From: Limnobaculum allomyrinae
GTDB lineage: Bacteria; Pseudomonadota; Gammaproteobacteria; Enterobacterales; Enterobacteriaceae
NCBI RefSeq assembly: GCF_016649425.1
Contig: NZ_JADRCR010000004.1
Coordinates: forward strand, 1-64,000
Length of the DNA stretch: 64,000 nt
Direction: 5' to 3'
Made by a program: the position numbers and the translations under genes. Shown here in pieces: positions 28,701 through 37,100 of the stretch; position 1 is the stretch's first letter; every line of letters starts with the position of its first letter. Below the pieces are notes generated by a model. It searched no databases. It was not told the DNA's origin and saw only the letters and a program-made list of their open reading frames with translations.

Positions 28701-29598
28701 GGATCATAATTGCACGTTGGCCTTTAGCGATAAGCCTGTTTAACATCTCTGTTGCTGAAGGTTTTGGTTCAGCACTTGTATCGACATAGACAGCTACTGT
28801 TCGGTCGAGGGCATCTATTCCAACTGTTTCATCAAAGAGAGCCTGTACGATCCTTGTCTTTCCTACGCCAGATAACCCTGTGATACGAACAGCCTTATTA
28901 GTAGACCGGATAAGGTCTCTCATCGAATCGATGGCATTCTTAATGTTGAGTTTTTGGCCCTTTCCTAATGGCAAAGTGACCATTACACCAGGAACAGAAA
29001 TCAAAGTGTCTGCAATACCTTGTGGCGGATTGCTCCACGCACCATATGCTTGCCAACCGGAGTATCCTTGGCCGAGCTTTCCTTTTACCCATAGCATGAT
29101 TGACGGGTGTTGACGCAACCATTGAGTTAGCTTCGAACGATCGTAAAAATCAAGATGAATATTGCCACTATTAGGATCATCCTTCACGGCATCTTGCATT
29201 GCTTTGAGGCGATCCCTCTTCATAAGAGGAGAGCAATCATCATTTAAGCTGACGATGATGTAGCTCCCACCCTTTACAGCTTGCTCTGAAATTGTTGGTG
29301 ACAATTTTTTATCGGTGACCATTTCCTTTTTGATCGCAGCCATTGGCATGGAATGTTTCTTGGCTTGAATGATCGTATCAGGTCTTTCAAGAAACCCTGT
29401 GCTTAGTTTTGTAGCAGGAACCTGAACGTGGATATCAATTCCACCGTCAGGAGCATTGATTGAACCTGACCAGCTTACCCACGCTGGGCTATGACCATAC
29501 TTTGCTATTTCGGCCTCAGCTAGACGTGCAATTAGCTCTTCTAGCTGAGTATCGGACAGTCGGAGTAATTCGTCTCTCTCAATGTCAAAAATTGCCAC
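25744..29598 (-). CDS. PD-(D/E)XK nuclease - STAND NTPase, Avs-like defence candidate
   Basis: 1284 residues. The N-terminal domain (about 1-180) has an Mrr/Cap4-like pattern: DGGID at 51-55 and IIQAKK at 76-81 (D...QxK). A P-loop NTPase follows: Walker A GLSGVGKT at 241-248, Walker B IMILD at 297-301. A helical region with winged-helix-like features comes next, and a long alpha-helical repeat C-terminus (about 550-1284). Nuclease + STAND ATPase + helical sensor is the architecture of antiviral STAND (Avs) proteins, which are activated by phage proteins and then cut DNA. I cannot assign a known Avs type. Single gene, no obvious partner, codon use unlike the flanking core genes. Confidence 0.7.
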   Translation of the reverse strand: MAIFDIERDELLRLSDTQLEELIARLAEAEIAKYGHSPAWVSWSGSINAPDGGIDIHVQVPATKLSTGFLERPDTIIQAKKHSMPMAAIKKEMVTDKKLSPTISEQAVKGGSYIIVSLNDDCSPLMKRDRLKAMQDAVKDDPNSGNIHLDFYDRSKLTQWLRQHPSIMLWVKGKLGQGYSGWQAYGAWSNPPQGIADTLISVPGVMVTLPLGKGQKLNIKNAIDSMRDLIRSTNKAVRITGLSGVGKTRIVQALFDETVGIDALDRTVAVYVDTSAEPKPSATEMLNRLIAKGQRAIMILDNCPSELHSSLASKVSAVGGEVSLITIEYDIRDDKPQTTEVIHIEAVGPGVAEQLLLCRFPGIGRNNARQIAEFADGNARVSLAIAERLEEGESLAQLSDEQLFNRLFEQRKHPDENLRQQAEILSLVYSFSVSIPEVGRNELEVLSSLSEHSQSQLFRSIKKLLDRHIVQKRAHWRAILPHAIANKLASSALDSIPVEQLRATFETPGNQRLLMSFAHRLGLLHNHPVAKEIVEAWLRPDGLLGRITELDDISAKMLNYIGPVVPEALLGKIEAEITAPDFEGIEARYNPWRRTTILNLLQSLAYEPSAFERCVKLLIRLADYEDENNNYDAIRDRIARFFQPYLSGTHASLDQRITIMNECLSSDVAGRRSLGIRMLSTALDGPPWTWNGINEFGARPRDFGFRPNHDELVEWLNTFIDIVVRLGISGAPDLKGRARLTLAKKFREMWRQEAIRDKLVDAAHKLHAYRPWVEGWKAIRATIYFNYNKHKDKDNFEALPDSLVALERELKPDDLVPAIMTYVFSKELNYWELEDNFVYDDTNKLREARERLEAKAFRLGEEFAASDHKLDELSPNLFSNNYVSNLAAFGKGLAKGAHDLQVGWQQLVDHLKPQPEANKNFAVFMGFIEEVDFVDPALVHELLDQCAQHPKLRHVLVDLHPQRKFTETDLERCVVLLDDPSILPWMYGPILCREKYANLPKGRVLELAQRLLSKSNGDDVVLNALSIKLHDKEKAVDVLGTDLRLVGLRAAIQRLRSDRNDPCESMDYDMKCVLGTALRFDGNEAEKLEWLDTIFSIVDKHYGYIHSFENVIGMTAALMPEAFLNRVFEGTEEQQQQRLLFICHDSLHRSPLANIDVNFLIEWCRARNDTSVWGSVSAGISLWSNDGELEAVTISESAIKLLEVSPEPEAILEAFAARVTPSSWSGSRANVMQPRADAIGRLAEHKCAEISVAAKSVFAKLIKQIEYEKVREQREDEEHEQRFE

Positions 29599-30019
29599 AC
29601 CGTAACCTTAATAAAAATCTTGCTCTCATAGTCAAAGATAACCCGTACTCTACCCAATATGAAAAAGAATGTCTGCTGGAACTCTTGCAGCGAATGCCGC
29701 CACTAGTAATTTTTTAAGAGAGCAAATATCGACTCTTGACGTTAAAGAAATTTTTGCTCGCTGATTGATATAGCAAAGCTTTTCGCCAATCATGACGGAA
29801 CTTGCATATAGACAACTGGCAGTTATAGGTTGCCTCTGATCATTCAGGTTTAGTGATCCATTTCCTGCGATACACATTCCATATCCACATACAACTCCAT
29901 GTAAATCCCACCAACCTATTCCATTAACAAAACCTCAGGCATATAGTCACCCGACTACGGCAAAATCCGTAGTCGGAGTTAGCGTTCCGAGACTTACACG
30001 ATGACATTATGTGATAATG

Positions 30020-30140
30020 TCATGCGCTTTGATTCACCCCGAACAATGGTGGCTCAGGCAGGGGCTTCGAAAGAAGCGCCGGATTCGTGTAAGCCGGTAC
30101 GCTAACCTCGTCTGAGCTACCACCCGAGTTTAGCGTCTTG
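30020..30140 (+). ncRNA. P4-CI/P1-C4-like antisense immunity RNA, copy A
   Basis: Outer stem: GGTGGCTCAG (30048-30057) with CTGAGCTACCACC (30112-30124). An inner hairpin at 30061-30080 has a GAAA loop. Between them lie two antisense boxes: a' TCGTGTAAG (30085-30093) and b' ACGCTAACCTCG (30099-30110). Their sense copies occur upstream (b1 29978-29985, a1 29993-30001) and downstream (b2 30125-30136, a2 30160-30168), a2 overlapping the ribosome site of the next gene. A -10-like GATAAT lies at 30013-30018. The layout matches seqA-seqB-seqC of P4 immunity and the a'/b' pairing of P1 c4. The exact ends are estimates. Confidence 0.7.
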
Positions 30141-30175
30141 GGTGGTTATCTGAATCTTACTTACACGAGATATTA

Positions 30176-30502
30176 ATGATGACTAACACGCTTACTGAAA
30201 CCACCCCCGACACTTCAATCACCATCCTCCGCACCCTAATCGCCGATCTGCAATACACTCAACTTAGCGACATCGAACTACACGACCTTAGCAGCATCGC
30301 CGCCGAATCCATCGAAGGGCTATGCCACGGGCTGTTATATACAGGAGAGTCACTGGAAAACGGAATTCAAACCCAACCACAAAACCTCGGGCAAATCGGC
30401 GCATGGCTAAAAGCCTCCGCCCATATCATTCCCATACTGCTTGAGCTATACGAACAATCAACCACTCAGCTATTTCAGATGCAAAACGGAAATAAAAGTT
30501 AA
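30176..30502 (+). CDS. Small unknown protein under antisense-RNA control, copy A
   Basis: 108 residues (107 if the second ATG at 30179 is used). Not recognised. It begins with a Thr-rich stretch (TNTLTETTPDTS), then helical, acidic sequence with LCHGLLYTGESLENGIQ and a C-terminal hydrophobic helix HIIPILLELYEQ. No signal peptide or clear membrane helix. The start region ACACGAGATATTAATGATG is covered by the complementary box of the upstream RNA, so translation should be blocked when the RNA is present. By analogy with P1 icd/ant and the P4 kil operon it may be a toxic or developmental protein, but that is inference. Confidence 0.7.
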   Translation: MMTNTLTETTPDTSITILRTLIADLQYTQLSDIELHDLSSIAAESIEGLCHGLLYTGESLENGIQTQPQNLGQIGAWLKASAHIIPILLELYEQSTTQLFQMQNGNKS

Positions 30503-30509
30503 TTAATTT

Positions 30510-30540
30510 GGAAAGGGGCGGTTAGTGCTGTCCCTTTTAA
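30510..30540 (+). terminator. Terminator after copy A small gene
   Basis: AAAGGG (about 30512) pairs with CCCTTT (about 30532), followed by TTAAA. The copy B counterpart at 32519-32549 is much stronger. Confidence 0.5.
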
Positions 30541-30687
30541 AACGTCTTGGTATTTTGAGTAGAAATGTTAGTTTCTCAACAATTCTGATCTTTCTAGTAA
30601 TTTTACCAACTGTAATTTACTGATTTTTCATATCAAATATCTTGCATAGAAGGCTTAATAAAGTTGTAGTTAACAGGGATACGGCAT

Positions 30688-30795
30688 ATGGAAAAAGAAC
30701 TTTATTTCTCATGTTAAATCGGTGAATTATTCGGAACTGTTTTTGATATTGTTGATGTCACTTTAGAAGAAGCACTTTCCTTGCTATTTACCTGA
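30688..30795 (+). pseudogene. Short gene remnant interrupted by a stop
   Basis: ATG at 30688 opens MEKELYFSC, then TAA, then 25 in-frame residues (IGELFGTVFDIVDVTLEEALSL-type sequence) to a TGA at 30793. The protein-like composition on both sides of the stop suggests a decayed small gene. The flanking 30541-30687 is AT-rich without features. Confidence 0.4.
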
Positions 30796-30825
30796 TATCT
30801 ATATAAAAATTAATTAGGAGCATAC

Positions 30826-31047
30826 ATGATAAACAATACTGAGGTAGCTGAATCTATTAGTGATTTGATGCTAAAGATAGGAAAGGATATAAACGAATCA
30901 ATAATATTGGTTCAAGCCGAGTGTAGTCCAGATGAGTTTTCTGCGTATAAGTTAGCGGCTGGAAAAGTAATGGGGGAAATATTATTAGAGATAATGAATC
31001 CAATATACGAAATGCATCCAGATATTATTCCTGATGAATTAAAATGA
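30826..31047 (+). CDS. Hypothetical 73-residue helical protein
   Basis: Not recognised. A good AGGAG precedes the ATG by about seven bases. The sequence is acidic and helical (ESISDLMLKIGKDINESIILVQAEC, VMGEILLEIMNPIYEMHPDI), without signal peptide or membrane segment. It is AT-rich compared with core genes and lies between the two immunity-RNA units, so it is probably cargo of the same island. Small proteins of this kind can be immunity proteins, but nothing here proves that. Confidence 0.6.
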   Translation: MINNTEVAESISDLMLKIGKDINESIILVQAECSPDEFSAYKLAAGKVMGEILLEIMNPIYEMHPDIIPDELK

Positions 31048-31139
31048 TTGAGTCGATGAACTGATGGTTTTCTCCTATTGGCTTCATTTTAATAGAATCT
31101 TTTGTATAACTTAGTTGAGTTTTTTCATGAGATATATGA

Positions 31140-31285
31140 ACAATGATGAAGTTATGCCTGGAGACCAAGTAAGTTTGGGCGGATGAATGACAGGCATTGC
31201 TGTTTCTTTGCTTTGATAATGGGGAACTGCATGTCTTAGGGGGAAGCAATATGTCGCCATCCACAAATATTCCAGAAAGGGGCTA
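31140..31285 (+). pseudogene. Degenerate coding remnant
   Basis: Protein-like stretches appear in shifting frames: VMPGDQVSLGG before a TGA, then, in another frame, CFDNGELHVLGGSNMSPSTN ending IPERGY and a TAA at about 31287. This looks like the C-terminal part of a gene broken by frameshifts, perhaps the effector partner of a neighbouring small gene. The family was not recognised. Confidence 0.35.
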
Positions 31286-31288
31286 TTA

Positions 31289-31783
31289 ATGATTCGGAAG
31301 AAGGTAACGTTCATATTTTTTATAGTTATATTAGCCGTAATACTTATTATGATTTATAAACATTATGATAATTCTCCCAAAGAGACGCTCCAATTTCATG
31401 GGAAATCTACATTCGATGAATTACAAAAGATAGTTTCAGAAAAGGGGAATAAATTTGTTATTCAGGAAGACCAACATGTTGAAAGAGGGAATGCAAGATT
31501 TACCCTTGCAAAGGTGGAGCAAATGGACACGGGTTGTGGTCGTATTGAGGTGATGTTTTCATTTTTTAATAATGAATTAGCCTATATCAAATATATTGGT
31601 GTTTCAAAAGAAAATATAAAGAGTTCCATATGTATGGAGAGGGTTTTCTCTAAAGAGAATATATATGGTGATGAAATCTCAAAACAGGTGATTGATAATA
31701 ATGATAAGATTCATTATGACGTTATATTTAGCGATCTCTCTGTAGAAGATAAAATGAATAGATGGATAGGGAAATGGTCATAA
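31289..31783 (+). CDS. Hypothetical 164-residue membrane-anchored protein
   Basis: Not recognised. Residues 5-24 (KVTFIFFIVILAVILIMIYK region) form one N-terminal transmembrane helix. The remaining 140 residues would be periplasmic, with two cysteines (TGCGR, SSICMER) that could form a disulfide. An AGAAAGGGG-type ribosome site precedes the ATG. Strong AT bias points to recent acquisition. It directly follows the degenerate remnant ending at about 31287, as an immunity gene might follow an effector gene; this is speculative. Confidence 0.6.
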   Translation: MIRKKVTFIFFIVILAVILIMIYKHYDNSPKETLQFHGKSTFDELQKIVSEKGNKFVIQEDQHVERGNARFTLAKVEQMDTGCGRIEVMFSFFNNELAYIKYIGVSKENIKSSICMERVFSKENIYGDEISKQVIDNNDKIHYDVIFSDLSVEDKMNRWIGKWS

Positions 31784-32027
31784 ATATGGTACCAATACAA
31801 TTCCATATTAAAAACTGAGTAATATGCCAGTTGCTGCGGGTGTTTTAGATCGTGGAAACCCCATTTCCTGCGATCCTTATTCCACATCCGCATACAACTC
31901 GATGTAAATCCCTTCAACCTATTTCATTCACAAAAACTCAGGAATATAGTCACCTTGCTGCGGCAAAATCCGTAGCCGGAAATTAGCGTTCCGTATCAGA
32001 TATACTCGGTTATTCTGTGGCATAATG

Positions 32028-32145
32028 CCGCATGCTTTGATCCATCCAGAACTATGGTGGCTCAGGTAGGGGCTTCGAAAGAAGCGCCGGTTTCCGAGTC
32101 CGGTAACGCTAACCCCGCCTGAGCTACCACCCGAGTTTAGCGTCT
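32028..32145 (+). ncRNA. P4-CI/P1-C4-like antisense immunity RNA, copy B
   Basis: Same stem as copy A (32056-32065 with 32119-32131) and the same GAAA-loop hairpin. The a' box is CCGAGT (32094-32099), complementary to ACTCGG at a1 (32004-32009) and a2 (32167-32172). The b' box starts ACGCTAACC (32106-32114) and pairs with b2 (32132-32143). A -10-like CATAAT is at 32021-32026. The a-type boxes differ from copy A yet still pair within the unit. The RNA ends are estimates. Confidence 0.7.
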
Positions 32146-32181
32146 CGAGTGTTATCAAATTTTTTTACTCGGAGTATTAAA

Positions 32182-32511
32182 ATGACTAACACCTTTACCG
32201 AAACCACCCCCGACACCTCAATCACCATCCTCCGCACCCTAATCGCCGATCTGCAATACACTCAACTCAGCGACATCGAACTACACGACCTCAGCAGCAT
32301 CGCCGCCGAATCCATCGAAGGGCTATGCCACGGGCTGTTATATACAGGAGAGTCACTGGAAAACGGAATTCAAACCCAACAACAAAACCTCGGACAACTC
32401 GGCGCATGGCTAAAAGCCTCCGCCCACATCATCCCCATACTGCTTGAGCTATACGAACAATCAACCACTCAGCTATTTCAGATGCAAAACCAAAACCTGA
32501 ATCACGGTTAA
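32182..32511 (+). CDS. Small unknown protein under antisense-RNA control, copy B
   Basis: 109 residues, nearly identical to the copy A protein up to QMQN; only the last few residues differ. The start is ATG 32182, with GGAG (32171-32174) seven bases before it; the frame upstream to 32149 is not translated on this view. The ribosome site is part of the a2 box ACTCGG complementary to the upstream RNA. A strong terminator follows at 32519-32549. Family not recognised; see copy A for what can be inferred. Confidence 0.72.
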   Translation: MTNTFTETTPDTSITILRTLIADLQYTQLSDIELHDLSSIAAESIEGLCHGLLYTGESLENGIQTQQQNLGQLGAWLKASAHIIPILLELYEQSTTQLFQMQNQNLNHG

Positions 32512-32518
32512 TAAATAT

Positions 32519-32549
32519 GAAAAAGGGATAGCCATCGCTATCCCTTTTA
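32519..32549 (+). terminator. Terminator after copy B small gene
   Basis: AAAAGGGATAGC (32521-32532) pairs perfectly with GCTATCCCTTTT (32537-32548), giving a stem with its own T tract. Confidence 0.88.
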
Positions 32550-32599
32550 AACAGAATTAATTACAAATGCTTCAATGAAACAACAAAGGAAGACGTGTT

Positions 32600-32785
32600 A
32601 TGGCGACAATACATTTTCGAATAGATGAAGAAGCCCAAAACAACACCAATGATAACTGGCTGGAACAACAGATAAATCAGGCATTCAGCCACTACAATGA
32701 AGGGAACGCAGAATTTATCAATAATGCTGAAATGACCCAGCAGATGGATACCCTAAAAATGCTGGCAGTTCGGGGTAAACTATAA
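32600..32785 (+). CDS. Possible orphan RelB/StbD-like antitoxin
   Basis: A 61-residue protein. MATIHFRIDEE at the N-terminus resembles the ribbon strand of RelB/DinJ antitoxins. The C-terminal part (HYNEGNAEFINNAEMTQQMDTL, then KMLAVRGKL) resembles the toxin-wrapping tail of stability determinants. A GGAAGACG-type ribosome site precedes it. No toxin gene follows; a family A repeat begins about 25 bases after the stop. It may be a solitary antitoxin left after loss of its partner. Moderate to low certainty. Confidence 0.45.
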   Translation: MATIHFRIDEEAQNNTNDNWLEQQINQAFSHYNEGNAEFINNAEMTQQMDTLKMLAVRGKL

Positions 32786-32807
32786 CGGTCTTATTAGCCC
32801 TAAAAGC

Positions 32808-32963
32808 CAAACGGAGGGAGAGGGTGCCGTGGGGGTCGACTTGGCGTAAGCCAACGAAGTGCCCGTAGGCAGCCTAGGCCCGACGCACTCCGGACTAAAG
32901 TACAGATGGTCTACCGGCCGAGCACACTGTTGATATGTTTATATATGTAGTTACGGCCGGAAT
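32808..32963 (+). repeat. Intergenic repeat family A, copy 2
   Basis: It runs from CGGAGGGAGAG through GTGCCGTGGGGGTCGACTTGG, a TTGGC-gtaa-GCCAA mini-hairpin, the conserved TACAGATGGTCTACCGGCCG and the closing CGGCCGGAATAT. It lies between the antitoxin-like gene and fdhD. Unlike the copies at 40.7 and 59.7 kb it has no matching hairpins at its outer ends. Confidence 0.85.
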
Positions 32964-32988
32964 ATACACGAGATCAGATAAAACCCAA

Positions 32989-33816
32989 TTAAACAATCAC
33001 CCTCTCCGGACAGGTATAAACCGTCGCTCGCCCCGGCTTACTAAACCCCACCAACGTCAAATTACACTCCTCCGCCACCTTCACCGCCAGCGACGTAGTC
33101 GCCGACACCGCAAACAAAATCTCCACCCCACACATCGCCGCTTTCTGCACCATCTCATAACTGGCACGGCTGGAAACTAACACCGCACCCTGCTGCCAGC
33201 CCTGCTTCGCCCGCACGCCCAACAGCTTATCCAACGCCACATGACGACCCACATCCTCACAGCCGCCCAGCATCTGCCCTTCAGAAGAGACCCAACCCGC
33301 AGCATGAGTACAACCGGTCAACTGACCCACGATTTGCACCTTATTCAACTGCGGCAACACGCCATCCAACAAACCCAGATCGAAGGTTTGAGTAAACGGC
33401 AGCGGCTTAAGCGGACGTAAAACCTCACCCAACTGCTCAACGCCGCATACACCACAACCGGTACGACCGGCCATCGCACGACGCCTCTCCTTCAAACCGA
33501 CAAAACGACGGGTCGCCAGCTCAATCTCTACCTCAATACCGTTACAACCGTTGTTGATATCAATCCCGTAAATCTCCTGCGGCGAGTCAATAATTCCCTC
33601 CGCCAGAGAAAAACCAATAGCGAATTCTTCCAGCTCTTTTGGCGTAGCCATCATCACCACATGAGAGATACCGTTATAGCTCAGAGCAACCGGAACCTCC
33701 TCTGCAACCCAGTCTGGCTCGGGTGCGTTTAAAGCGTTGTGTCGACGCACGGTAAGCTGCTTCACGCCAACAACAGATTGAGAACAGTCGTTTTGCACAG
33801 GGATATCGGTTTTCAC
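32989..33816 (-). CDS. fdhD: Formate dehydrogenase accessory sulfurtransferase FdhD
   Basis: A 275-residue protein that transfers sulfur from IscS to the molybdenum cofactor of formate dehydrogenases. The CXXC loop is in [14 protein letters not shown] (about residues 120-124). Other conserved blocks are [43 protein letters not shown] and [12 protein letters not shown]. Length is as in E. coli (277). It is divergent from fdoG, as in E. coli. The 355-base gap between them (33817-34171) holds promoters but no supported gene. Confidence 0.96.
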   Translation of the reverse strand: MKTDIPVQNDCSQSVVGVKQLTVRRHNALNAPEPDWVAEEVPVALSYNGISHVVMMATPKELEEFAIGFSLAEGIIDSPQEIYGIDINNGCNGIEVEIELATRRFVGLKERRRAMAGRTGCGVCGVEQLGEVLRPLKPLPFTQTFDLGLLDGVLPQLNKVQIVGQLTGCTHAAGWVSSEGQMLGGCEDVGRHVALDKLLGVRAKQGWQQGAVLVSSRASYEMVQKAAMCGVEILFAVSATTSLAVKVAEECNLTLVGFSKPGRATVYTCPERVIV

Positions 33817-34171
33817 GTATAGACCTTCAAATATTGGGGACTTGATGAATATTATTTTCGGGTTAACATTAGAGGTACAAATGCAACGAAAATAGCCAAC
33901 AAAAAGTTAATTTTTGTAACATTTACGAGATGGATCAAGTTAATCACTATTCTATCTTCGTACAATAATAATGTCTTTAATTGGTTAGTTGTAACCACTG
34001 GCACATCAGATGAAGAAGACAGTCTATTGGTTATATTTTTTCTTTTTTGGTGCGATTTGCTAAGAAAGCAATCACGAATTGCTAAATAATCCTTAAGCAA
34101 GTCACCGGCAAAGTGTTTGTACGTGAATTTATTCGAGCAATGTAACAGTAATAAGAAAAAAGGAGAAAACC

Positions 34172-37100
34172 ATGCAGGTCAGCAGAAGGCAGTTTTTTAA
34201 AATCTGCGCTGGCGGTATGGCAGGTACAACGGCAGCAGCGCTGGGGTTTGCCCCCTCGATGGCGCTGGCAGAGACGCGTAGTTATAAGCTGTTACGCGCT
34301 CAGGAAACACGTAATACCTGTACCTACTGTTCGGTGGGATGTGGGCTGTTAATGTACAGCATGGGTGATGGTGCCAAAAATGCCAAAGCCAGTATCTTCC
34401 ACATTGAGGGAGATCCGGATCATCCGGTCAACCGTGGCGCGCTTTGTCCTAAAGGGGCAGGGCTGATTGATTATGTTAACAGCGCAAGTCGCCTGAAATA
34501 TCCGGAATATCGTGCTCCGGGCTCTGACAAATGGCAGAGAATCAGTTGGGATGACGCTTTTACCCGTATTGCCAAATTAATGAAGGCAGACCGTGACGCA
34601 AACTTCCAGCAAACTTCGGAAAGTGGCGTAACCGTCAACCGTTGGTTAACCACCGGATTACTCGCTGCCTCTGCTTCCAGCAATGAAAATGGTTTACTGA
34701 CTCAGAAATTTTCGCGGGCGCTCGGTATGCTCGCTGTCGATAACCAGGCGCGCGTCTGACACGGACCAACGGTAGCAAGTCTTGCTCCAACATTTGGTCG
34801 CGGTGCGATGACCAACCACTGGGTTGACATCAAAAACGCAAACCTCGTCGTCGTGATGGGCGGTAACGCAGCCGAAGCGCACCCGGTAGGATTCCGCTGG
34901 GCTATGGAAGCGAAAATCCATAACAACGCTAAGCTGATCGTCATCGATCCTCGCTTTACCCGTACGGCCTCCGTTGCCGATTTCTACACGCCTATTCGTT
35001 CCGGTACTGATATTGCGTTCCTGTCAGGGGTTATCCTTTACCTGATGGAAAACAACAAGATCAATGCTGAATATGTGAAGGCTTACACCAACGCCAGCCT
35101 GCTGGTGCGTGAAGACTTCACCTTTGAAGATGGGCTGTTCAGCGGCTATGACGCAGAAAAACGTCAGTATGATAAAACCACCTGGAACTATCAGGTTGGT
35201 GAAGACGGCTTCGCCAAGCGCGACCCGACGCTGACCGATCCAAACTGCGTATGGAACCTGCTGAAAAAACACGTCAGTCGCTACACCCCTGAAGTGGTCA
35301 GTAATATCTGTGGTACGCCGCAGGATGACTTTATCAAAGTGTGTGAACTGATTGCTGAAACCAGCGCCGTCGATAAAACCACTTCGTTCCTGTATGCCCT
35401 GGGCTGGACTCAGCACTCCGTTGGTGCTCAGAACATCCGTACCATGGCCATGATTCAGCTGCTGCTGGGTAACATGGGTATGGCTGGTGGTGGGGTTAAC
35501 GCCTTACGTGGTCACTCCAACATTCAGGGTCTGACTGACCTTGGCTTACTGTCACAGTCGCTGCCGGGCTACCTGACCTTACCGTCAGAAAAACAGCCAA
35601 CGCTACAAACTTATCTGGATGCCAACACGCCGAAAAAAGCGCTGGCGGATCAGGTGAACTACTGGGGTAACTATCCGAAATTCTTTATCAGCATGATGAA
35701 GAGTTTCTATGGTGATAAAGCCCAGAAAGACAACGATTGGGGCTATGACTGGTTGCCGAAATGGGATCAGGGCTACGACGTTCTGAAGTATTTCGAAATG
35801 ATGGATCAGGGCAAAGTGAATGGCTATGTGTGCCAGGGCTTTAACCCGGTTGCTTCGTTCCCGGATAAAAATAAAGTTGTTCGCTCACTGTCTAAACTGA
35901 AGTTCCTGGTCACCATTGACCCGCTGAACACCGAAACGGCAGAGTTCTGGCAAAATCATGGTATGCAAAACGACGTGAAACCAGCGGAAATCCAAACCGA
36001 AGTGTTCCGTCTGCCTTGTACCTGCTTTGCTGAAGAAGATGGTTCTATCGTTAACTCCGGTCGCTGGTTACAGTGGCACTGGAAGGGCGGCGAACCACCG
36101 GGAGAAGCCAGAACTGATGGTGAAATCCTGGCCGGTCTGTTATTCAAAATCCGTGAGCTGTATGCACAGGATGGCGCTAACGCCGTTGGTGCTGAGCCGT
36201 TGATGAATATGACCTGGAACTATCTGGAGCCAATGCATCCTCAGTCTGAAGAGATGGCGAAAGAGTCTAACGGTCGTGCTCTGGCAGATATCACCGATGC
36301 CACCGGTAAAGTGATTCTCAAGAAAGGCCAACTGCTCGACAGCTTTGCTCAACTGCGGGATGACGGTACCACCTCCAGCGCCTGCTGGATTTACACCGGT
36401 AGCTGGACTGAAGCAGGTAACCAAATGGCCCGTCGCGATAACTCTGACCCATCCGGTCTGGGTAACACGCTGGCATGGTCATGGGCGTGGCCGCTTAACC
36501 GCCGTATTCTGTACAACCGCGCATCAGCGGATGTTCAGGGTAAACCATGGGATCCAAAACGTAAACTGATCGAGTGGGATGGCGCTAAGTGGACAGGGAT
36601 TGATGTTCCTGACTACAGCGCGGCACCTCCGGGCAGTGATGTTGGTCCGTTTATCATGCAAAACGAAGGCATGGGTCGTCTGTTTGCTACCGATAAAATG
36701 GCCGAAGGTCCGTTCCCTGAGCACTACGAGCCGTTTGAAACACCAATCAGCACTAACCCGCTGCATAAAGACGTGATCTCTAACCCGGCAGCCCGCGTAT
36801 TTAAAGCGGATCTGGCGAATATGGGATCGGCGAAAGACTTCCCATACGTGGGTACCACCTATCGCTTAACGGAGCACTTCCACTACTGGACTAAGCACTC
36901 CGTACTGAACGCCATTACTCAGCCGGAGCAGTTTGTTGAAATCGGTGAAGGTCTGGCTCAGGCGAAAGGTATTCAGCACGGTGATACGGTGAAAGTCAGC
37001 TCCCAGCGTGGCTATATTGAAGCCAAAGCGGTAGTGACTAAACGTATTCGCACCCTGAAAGTTAACGGTCAGGATGTGGAAACCGTCGGTATTCCGATTC

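Larger units (their letters stand above)
29868..30502 (+). repeat. Immunity-RNA/small-protein unit, copy A
   Basis: This 635-base unit is repeated as 31862-32511. It comprises a conserved leader (TTTCCTGCGAT, later ATATAGTCACC), an inverted repeat around CAAAAT, a structured RNA, and a small gene. The coding parts are nearly identical; the leader and RNA have diverged at specific boxes. The 29599-29867 spacer before it has no supported gene. Confidence 0.85.
31862..32511 (+). repeat. Immunity-RNA/small-protein unit, copy B
   Basis: Second copy of the unit at 29868-30502, in the same orientation about 2 kb downstream. The leader, inverted repeat around CAAAAT, RNA and small gene keep their order. 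The inverted repeat here pairs only if G-U pairs are allowed, which suggests it acts as RNA. Confidence 0.85.

Noticed and set aside
33852-34100. 82-residue frame on the minus strand between fdhD and fdoG
   Set aside because: No ribosome site, no recognisable family, and it lies in the promoter region.
34172-34759. fdoG as two separate genes split at 34759
   Set aside because: The TGA falls exactly at the known selenocysteine codon with a SECIS-like stem, and selA/selB are present, so it is one gene.
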